Below are positions 56,425 to 64,000 of a stretch of 64,000 nucleotides of DNA, piece after piece. The stretch's first letter is position 1. Each line of letters opens with the position of its first letter. The stretch comes from Maylandia zebra. Its lineage: Eukaryota > Chordata > Actinopteri > Cichliformes > Cichlidae. The notes beneath the pieces were generated by a model that ran no database searches, was not told where the DNA came from, and saw only the letters and a list, made by a program, of their open reading frames with translations. Location of the stretch: assembly GCF_041146795.1 (NCBI RefSeq), contig NC_135184.1, positions 7,802,467 to 7,866,466 of the forward strand, read 5' to 3'. The translations under genes were made by a program, and so were the position numbers.

Positions 56425-56530
56425 GTGAAGTCTTTGACATGAACAGAGGAAGAAAAAAACGACGGGATTGGTCCATTAAAATGTGGTGGTTTGGTTAATG
56501 TGTTCAGATTTTCAGGCTTGTGATGGTTCT
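56425..56530 (+). pseudogene. Dead lone exon 1 copy E of the SLC6 gene
   Basis: A gcaatag acceptor, a gtgaagtctttgac leader shared with copy D, then ATG at 56442 and MNRGRKKR-like text, followed after a gap by aatgtggtggtttggttaat, which matches the GNVVGLGNV part of TM1 in the intact gene but is broken by a stop. No other exon follows before the pold3 3' end. Confidence 0.75.
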
Positions 56531-56549
56531 ACATTTCTGAAAGTGAAAA

Positions 56550-56757
56550 CACATATTTAATTTTTTAATGTTTATTGAGTTGGACATGTATTCATAAAAC
56601 AGAGAAACTAAAATGTAATTTTTAATGTCCATGTGTTGAAGTCCATTTGTCAAGTGTTCTGACTTGTTTCAGCTGATTTCAGATACGCCACAGTCTCATT
56701 ACAGGAAGTCTACAGCAGTGCTCATTTGTCCTTAGTGAATGCATCCATCACCATCTG
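56550..56757 (-). terminator. pold3: pold3 3' UTR with poly(A) signal
   Basis: A minus-strand AATAAA at 56576-56571, about 180 nt past the stop codon, predicts cleavage near 56550-56560. This ends the transcript just short of the dead SLC6 exon on the other strand. Confidence 0.6.
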
Positions 56758-59700
56758 TTATTTCTTCTGGAAAAATCCCATTATGGAAGCTTGTTTAGCT
56801 CCTTTATTTGAGTTTGCTGATGCTTTCTTTTGAGTTTTCTTCTCATCCTCTTTGCTACTTGATGGTTTTGCTTTAATGGGATCTCTTGAAGCTTGTTTGG
56901 AGGGTTTAAAATCATCTTCGGATTCAGAGTAAGATTCACTCACGTAGCCTTTTTCTGTCACTGTGGATGAGAAACAACCCGGAGTTACAAATTCATACAA
57001 AACAACCAAACTAATCAATCTACTGTGGACAAGAGGACACTGCCAGATTCAGCCTAGATTGCTGCGTTTCTCTTGGTAAGACTGATGGAACAGCAGCAGC
57101 GAACATGATGCTGTCAAAGAGCAAAGACACGTTGCCGTTAAAAAGAGTTCAGGTGGAGTGAAGGACAAAAAGTGATCCTGGCGCTTGCTCTGATCTACCA
57201 CCTTCAACAAAATAAAACACAGCTCTCTGTATGCAGAAATGATACTAAACTATGATCTTAGTTATCTATGATTTTAAATTGCACAGCTTGCTGCAGGTTG
57301 ACAACCGTCATCTCAGTGTTGAACTGAAGCCTGCTGCATGCATTGATGAGTTAATGTAATGGATGGGGTGCACTCAAATAGATTTACCTAAAAGATTTAG
57401 TAACTTAGCTTGTAGATTTAGATTAATATTAAATATAATTAAATCATATTAAATATAATAGTTAGATTAGATTTTATTATAATAATAAAAGTCAGACCTG
57501 TAAAAATATAAAAGCAGCTATTAAATCTCTCAGAGAAAAAACATTAAGTTGAGCATTGTACACATTTCTCACAGAATATTACTGCTCTTCCCTGGATGTA
57601 TAGATTCCTCATAAACAAGTATAAACAAGTGAAGCGACTGTGCGCCTGAGTATAAGCATATAAGGAATATCCTTTATATGCAGACAGGACTAACAACAGC
57701 AGCGGAAATCTCCCAGCCCTGAGCTTTTGTCTCATATCGATTACTTGTACAGACCCTGACCTCTTTATTTAAAAACAGTCACATATACTGTAGCACTATA
57801 TATAAATACATTAAAAGTGTTTGATTATTATCTGCACTGGTTGGATTTTCACTGTTGTATGTTTTTCATACCCATGCATCCATCATCGTCCAGAAAGGTA
57901 TGAGACTTCATGACTCGTCTTCTCTTCCTTATTTTCATTTCAGAACTGCTCGGCTGTGGAATAACAAGACGCATGCTCCGAGTTAAATACATAAAAAAAA
58001 AATACATTAAAAAATGAATGAAAGACTACCAAAGTTTCCAGTTATATCAAAACTAGAGTATCAAACACTTACATGGGAATGTCTATCGGGTTCAACCTCC
58101 TTTTTAGGACTTGGTGATGATGGTTCTCTTGTCACGACTGGCTGTGGAGAGTCTGGAATAACTGGAAGGGGGAAAACAGATTATCTTATCAATTTTGAAA
58201 TGTCTACTTTTATAAGTTCTTCTTTTCCCAAAGACTGAAATGAACTGAAATAAAAGTTTTGTCCTCACAAGCCGTTTGCCAATCCAATTAATTACAATGT
58301 TTGGAATTGCTTTTAGTGTGCCTACAGCAGCAAAACTAATACAAAATATACATTTATATCTTTAATCCAATTATATCACTGTTTGTTCACTTTTAAAATA
58401 AATAGGTTTTCAAAATAGAAAACATCAGAATAAGAGAATAATATAAAATAAAAGTATAACCATCTTCATCACTGCTGTCTGGCTCCGGTTTCTTAATCCT
58501 CCTCCTCTTTTTCTTCTCCATCTTCTCCTCTTCACCGTCAGAATCTTCTAGCCGCTTAGTTTTGCTATCAAAAAAAAAAAAAAAAGGGAATTAAAGAATT
58601 TAAATTAGATTAAAGCCAGAAATAAACACCCTTTATAACTTTTGAAATTACATTTCTAAGTAACAATTAGAGACAGGGAAGTGGGACTTGATTGAGGAAA
58701 GCGGATTCTTTTCATGATTAGAAAACTATTTCCTCATGTACTGAAAGGAATATTTAATTCAATTTGTCACATTTCCCACATGAATACCAGCACACACCTT
58801 CTGGAGTCTTTCTTTGTGTCTATTTGTGGCTCCACTGGAGCAACGGTTTCTTGCTTTTCCTCTGGTTTTGACCTTTCATGCTGCTGCGCTGCTCTGGAAG
58901 ATGACTGAGGTGCTTCCTCCTCCTTCACAGGTTTCTCTGGCTTCTCTGAAGTAGTGAAAAAGAACAATTATTCAGTAAACATATTCAAATCAAATAATTA
59001 CTGCTCATCTTTCTGGGTTACTTTTGTATGTCGCAAAACAGCATGCACATCGATAAACGTGGAAACTTGATTTAAAATACAAACTCAATTACTCACAACA
59101 AAACACTGAAAACATCAGATCACTGCAGCAAAAAAAAGTTGTGACGTGGCATCCATGTTTTCCAAGTAAAACTTACCGGTAACATTTTTATTTTTAACCA
59201 GAAAGGTTTCCACTTTGCCTCAGACCATTTTAAATGAGCTTTGGCGGAGAAGATGGCATGGTTTCTGGATCGTGTTCACAAGTGGCTTCTGCTTTACAGC
59301 CTATACATTCAAAACCTTACACTCTATGCAAGACAAAACCGTTTTTGCTGATTACAACCTGCAGCACTTTGGTACTTTTTTTAAAACTTGTTGGCTCACT
59401 CGCTGATTATTTTTCACCATGGTGAGGAACACATTCAATTATGATGCTTTTACTAGGTTTATGTGAAATAAGAACATGACAAAGACAACATTCATTTATA
59501 TAATGATGTGATTTGTACAACTGCTCTGAAAGGCAGATCGTGTGTCAAATAAAGAGCAAAATAGTACTACTACTACTACTAATAATAATAATAATAAAAA
59601 CAAACTGAGCACAACAGTTTCAAGGTTAAAATAGAAACCTAAAACAAAATAACAGCAGTCTAAACGGAACATATGAATTTTAATCCCCCTTTTAATAAAG

Positions 59701-61960
59701 CACACCAGACACACAATACTTTACTTATTACTCACTTAATGTTTGAGTCCCAAAGAAGTTTGCCACTGGATTGGCTTTTGCGACTGGTTTGCTTTTGGGT
59801 GCTTCGATCTAAAATACAAAAAACACAATTATAAACAAACAGAGCAAAAACTCGAGTACCCTGAAGAGCAACTGACTGCAGCACAAGGACAAAGTCGTAC
59901 ATCCTCTTTCTTTTCAGGCTTCATCTCTTTGGTGTTATCCTGACTCTTAGGAGCAGATTTGTTAGCAAACATTCCCATGATGCCTTTTGGAGGCTTGGCG
60001 GATGATTTTAAAACTGGGCTGGTGTCTCCATTCATGCCAGCCTTTTTGTTTTCAGCCTCAGGTGTAGGAGCTTGCTGGACTTCCCTCGCCTGCTGCAGCT
60101 CCACAGAAGACATGGGCACTGCGCTGGCACAGTGGATTGCGCTGTATCTGAAAAGCAAAAGAAAAATAACTATTAAATAATATAAATAACATTATGCATT
60201 AATTATGTTTTCATTCTAATAGTGGCTAAACTAATCTTTACACAGATGGTGTAAAAATGCTGATGACTGGTCACTGCAAATCAAAAAACACCATGATTAG
60301 CATACCTGCTGCAGTTTTTAAGATTGTCTTTCACAGCGTCGTAGTCCACAGCGTAAAGTGGGCCGCTGTCTCTAAGCAACGCTCTCTGGACGCTGTAGAC
60401 GTGCACGCTGACTACCAAGCTCATCTTGGCTTTGAAATCTGCAGAAGAAAACGGCAAACGTGACACACTGCTGCTTCATTTACAACAAATATGTCATTAA
60501 ATAAAACAAAATACAAAGAAAATCAAGACTCACTGACATAAAAGCATACTATTTATTGATGGTGATGATTATGAACTGAGGATATTACTTTCGAAATTAG
60601 AATCAAACAACGAGCCAACCTTGCTGTTACAGAGCAACACAACCGAATGATGTCATGTGAATTAATATTTACACACCTTCCAGCTGGTCCTCTCTCACAA
60701 CAGACACCTTGTGACTCTGAAAAGCAAACACAGTGTAAAAAAAAAATCATTAAAGCTGCAGCTTTGGGCATGTAGAAAAAAAAGAAAAGAAAAGAAATCA
60801 CAAAAAATGTTACAACAGGTCTCACCGTTTGACCGTTGTCCACAAATTTCCCTGACACAAGGTAGGTGGCATGCAGCTGAGCTGAACTCTCCTTCCTCTT
60901 GTGATCCAGGTAATGGTAGAGCATTCTGAACACAAGACACAACTTAAATGTATTTCCTAGGTAAATCTGTGTTTATGGCATTTATGTATTTATCAGCCAA
61001 TGACAAAGTGTTAATGATCTTTTTTTTAAAAGAAAACACACAGCACCTTTTTTTTTTTTTTTTGCATGCACACACATGCCAAAACATGCAAACGTGCGCA
61101 TGTCTTCATCTCACTACCACAACAAAAACGGTGCAACTCAAGTGCAGAAAAACTCAAGCGACGTTCCATTGGACTGTTACTGTCAAATGTAGTGCTTCTT
61201 TGGCGCTAAATACAGTAAACCCTAATTAATGTAAATTTGCGATTGTTGCTTGGACAAACAAGACATTTTGAAGATAGTAAAAATGTATCATATATTATTT
61301 TATTAGTTCCTGGCATGTCAAAGTAACCACTTACTGTTTTGCTGTGTTGACATGAACTCCAAGAGTGAGACTCAGCCATTTATAGGTTACCTGGTGTAGA
61401 GAAAGCACACAGGACACTTGTATTTACACAGAGACTATATGACGGATAATAAATATTATCCAAATATTGTCTTTGTTCTTTAAGGTACCGATTATTGTTG
61501 CTTTCCATTAAGCTACATGAGCTGGGAAATATCTAATACTTATCAGATATAAATAAATATCGACTTCATGTCAGTGTTTGAAATGTCTTTACTACAGCAG
61601 TGTTTGTCACGCACTTGGCGGTTTCCAGCAGTAACTGAAATTGGTCAACTAAAAATAAGCTTTTCTTCAATTCAACTGCCATTTACTACATCATAGCAGA
61701 GCCGAATTAACACGAAGACCCCTGAACATCTCCAAAATTGATAAAAATGCCCCTGGATACACATAAATTATCGTGAAAACCAGACAAAGTTAAAACGGCA
61801 GTTTTTTTGAGCGGAGTTCAGCAGCCAATCATGTCGAAGCCAGAGCTCAGCCAGAAAACCTCATCGCACAAAATGAAATACCGCGAATTAAGAAGGCACT
61901 TACTATTTTATTATGGTCATTGACGTATTCGTCAATATTATCCAAATAAAGCTCATCCAT
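56758..61960 (-). CDS. pold3: DNA polymerase delta subunit 3 (p66/p68)
   Basis: Accessory subunit of nuclear DNA polymerase delta; binds the p50 subunit through its N-terminal domain and PCNA through its tail. Exons in transcript order: 61960-61904, 61390-61335, 60925-60826, 60716-60677, 60438-60306, 60147-59901, 59808-59736, (59218-59177 possible), 58945-58798, 58564-58461, 58161-58073, 57953-57872, 56960-56758. With the optional exon 457 residues, without it 443; human is about 466. The N-terminus (YKWLSLTLGVHVNTAKQML) and HKVSVVREDQLEDFKAK match the folded p50-binding region; KPPKGIMGMF is a conserved internal motif; the middle is charged and disordered; the C-terminus QASIMGFFQKK is a PCNA-interacting box (Q-x2-I-x2-FF). 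The start MDELYLDNIDE fits the family. Phase is kept at every junction; the donor after 58461 (gttata) is non-consensus. Possible 5' UTR and promoter at 61961-62100. Confidence 0.95.
59177..59218 (-). other. pold3: Possible 42-nt in-frame exon of pold3
   Basis: Between the exons at 59808-59736 and 58945-58798 the minus strand offers an acceptor (gtctgag) and a strong donor (CG followed by gtaagt) enclosing 42 nt. The phase fits on both sides; it would add SKVETFLVKNKNVT and change the joined codon to Glu. Human POLD3 has a KFKVNLD-like segment at a comparable place. The polypyrimidine tract is weak, so it may be alternative or unused. Confidence 0.4.
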
Positions 61961-62249
61961 TTTGTTTTATTCTCCTTGAAAGCAGACGACTTGCTGTTCC
62001 AATTTAACTGCGCGGGAAAGCAGTTTATTTACTTCCTGTTGCATGTCACGTGTCCGCCCGTCCTTCCTGTGAGGTGAAAAGCTTTAGGCTGCCCTCTGCA
62101 GGCCAGACGGGGCTGTGAGTCACTCCCTGGATCAAATGAATGATAGAAGTAAAAAACAAAAACAAAAAACAAACAAACAAACAAACAAAAAAACCAGGAG
62201 CTTCATTCATTTATTTTTTACTATATTCCACATACATTATCACTATTAA

Positions 62250-63400
62250 TACGGTTTTTTGTACCCCAAAACCAACACGGGACAGTTAAAAATTAGTGCA
62301 AACTCTCTGAAACAGCAAAATCCACAATGTGAATGCAGTGGAGCTGAGAGAGCATCAGTTCATTATGGGCACTATAATGCACCTATGTATGTGGAAAACA
62401 ATAATGATGATGGGTCTCCAGGGGCCACTTTAATGCTATCTCTTATTATAGTAGCCCAACAATGTGCTTCAGTTTTACCTCACCGTCTATGTGGGAGGCA
62501 AAGGAACAGTTTGTAGAAAATAAAGCAACCTTCTTGCACCTCCATCATATCAAAGAGCAATAACTACAACAGCAGCAGCCTCAGATTGTTCAGTAGAGAA
62601 GTCCATTCTTTCCTCATGGGGAGTCCGCTTGATATTTCTAACTCAGGCAATAATAAACTCTTTTGAAAATGACAGAACAAAAATGGTTTGCCCAGTGTGT
62701 CTTCAGCTTTCAGGCAAGTTTCTCAGGTCACAAGAAAAAAGGTATGGTGCTCAAAACATAGGATTATATGATGTGATAACATCATATGTTAAATGACCTT
62801 AGGCTCGTTAGGAAATAAAGTAATCTTTCTTCCTTACTGTACATCGCCTGTATATGGGTATTCCAGTCCAACTTACTGTTGGGCTGCACACCAGGGTATC
62901 TGTGGTTGAAGACCACTTCCATCTCAGTGCTCCTTATAGTTATTGGTGTTGATTGGCTCCCTCTCCCACCCCTAGTGTACTCTACAATGGTTTTTGTGAC
63001 ATTATGATGAAGAGGTCCAAAACTGTTCCTCTTTTCTCTTCGTGCTCAACTGCTGTGTCGTCAAAAAGTTTCAGGAACAAAGTGTCACTGTTGTGCTGAT
63101 GTCTGAAGCCTGCCGTAGACAAGGTATATGGTACACTCAGGACTGTGTTAGAGACACTTTTCTGCAGATGCACATATTGTGGTCGGCAGGAGAGATACTC
63201 CAAAAACACAAGACCATTGAAGGATTGTAGTAAAGGCACTGGAGAAATCAAAAAATATGAATCTCGCAAATGCATCGACCAGATATATATGTGGCCTCTG
63301 GATCGACACAGCATTGGTGTGCTTCATTTCTGTTGTATCAAATCTGAAAGAGTAGGTTCAAAAAGTTCAAAGTTATTTATTTCCTTTAATCAGAATGAAG
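62250..63400 (-). mobile_element. Decayed LINE (Rex1-like) reverse transcriptase remnant
   Basis: The minus-strand frame 63314-62982 has LFDDTAV preceded by NSDTLFLK, resembling the degenerate motif C region (KFSDDTAIVG) of Rex1-type LINEs; past its stop a VDYTRGGRGSQSTPI then MEVVFNHRYPGV phrase fits the VDFRR and YLGVHLDN part of the same protein. Further frames to about 62,300 are too broken to read. Lies between pold3 and the gene entering from the right. Confidence 0.5.
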
Positions 63401-63867
63401 TTTACTGACTCTCCCATGTTGATGGGGAAAAAACGAGACTTTTTGTCTCTTATGGATCAATCAAGAAAATTAAGAAGCTGAATAAATAAATAAATAATGT
63501 ACCAGAGGAACATTTCTAACCCTGAACAAATGTGCTAAACAAGTAGAAAAGTAAGAATGGTTTTAAACAAGCGAATCCATATTATTATCGGACCATTTCG
63601 ATTTCAACTCTAGAACATGCAAACCTATTGGTCCAAAAAGCCTTGTTAATGAGATGTAGCTGTCAAATCTGAGTGACACGCTGTATATATGATTATCTGA
63701 GGTGTGTTCTCAGAGTCTATCTGATGTAATATTTAGACTGAAGTAGCTCTGAGTCAGCCTGCACGGTAACTTCTAATAGAAATGTCAAACAGAAGGGCAG
63801 CGACGTGCAGCAGAGGAGGGAAAAATATTCCCATAATGATGACAAAGTACAAGAATAATTGTCTCAC

Positions 63868-64000
63868 CTTGAAGACAGAGAGCAACACTGAAATCCTCAG
63901 GTGGATCAGATTTGGTTTAAATGAAGAAACATTGTGATCCTCTTTGTCTTTCTTCTCATTGTGCTGCACACAAGCACGTTTACCTTTTTGGCTTTTTTTG
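63868..64000 (-). CDS. Unidentified gene, one complete exon and part of another
   Basis: The minus strand has an acceptor (gtgtgcag) before 63963, a donor (AAG followed by gtgaga) after 63868, and a 96-nt exon of 32 codons in phase 0: it starts HNEKKDKEDHN and ends ISVLLSVFK. The next exon upstream ends at 63984 with a lysine-rich KKAKK before gtaaac, also phase 0. The peptide is basic and charged then hydrophobic; I do not recognise the family. Downstream exons are not visible and may have been displaced by the LINE remnant, or this may be the read-through last exon (open to 63754). Confidence 0.35.

Noticed and set aside
60553..60942. 129-codon minus-strand ORF across two pold3 exons
   Set aside because: It reads through the intron between 60826 and 60716; only the spliced exons match the family.
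62259..62516. 85-codon plus-strand ORF
   Set aside because: Lies over the decayed minus-strand LINE; no domain.

Overview
The window is nuclear DNA of a bony fish. Its protein-coding genes are split into many short GT-AG exons, no ORF of any length belongs to a bacterial-type gene, and the introns and spacers are packed with repeats typical of teleosts (L2, RTE and Rex1-type LINEs, hAT, Harbinger and Tc1 DNA transposons, a widespread SINE-like family). The repeat set resembles that of percomorph, possibly cichlid, genomes; that placement is an inference from memory of the repeats.

Three genes can be rebuilt exon by exon with consistent reading phase. (1) kif5b, kinesin-1 heavy chain, minus strand, CDS 26041 to 5737 in 25 coding exons, 963 residues, with a long 3' UTR reaching about 2.88 kb and a CpG-rich promoter near 26.1 kb. 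(2) An SLC6 transporter of the GABA/betaine/taurine/creatine branch, plus strand, CDS 42393 to 50193 in 14 coding exons, 587 residues, probably with a noncoding first exon near 39.9 kb. (3) pold3, third subunit of DNA polymerase delta, minus strand, CDS 61960 to 56758, 12 or 13 coding exons. A fourth gene enters from the right edge (one complete exon at 63868-63963 on the minus strand) and a possible fifth starts near 0.5 kb on the minus strand; neither can be named.

Layout: 0-2.9 kb spacer with repeats; 2.9-26.1 kb kif5b, whose 7.5 kb first intron holds a hAT element with a Harbinger-like element nested in it; 26-36 kb spacer with SINE-like repeats, a MITE and a nearly full-frame L2 reverse transcriptase (32.2-34.6 kb, minus); 36.4-39.0 kb two dead partial copies of the SLC6 gene; 39.7-50.3 kb the intact SLC6 gene, whose intron 3 carries an old LINE split by a hAT element with a perfect 8-bp target duplication; 50.9-54.6 kb a third dead SLC6 copy; 56.4 kb a lone dead first exon; 56.55-62 kb pold3; 62.2-63.4 kb a decayed LINE.

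The genes do not form a pathway: kif5b and pold3 are housekeeping genes flanking a transporter locus that has gone through repeated tandem duplication and loss. The most notable points are this graveyard of SLC6 copies around a single intact gene with an unusual substrate-site residue (Asn32), a block of three perfect snap-back hairpins plus short repeats at 41.74-42.08 kb in its presumed 5' intron, and several other near-perfect snap-back inverted repeats across the window.
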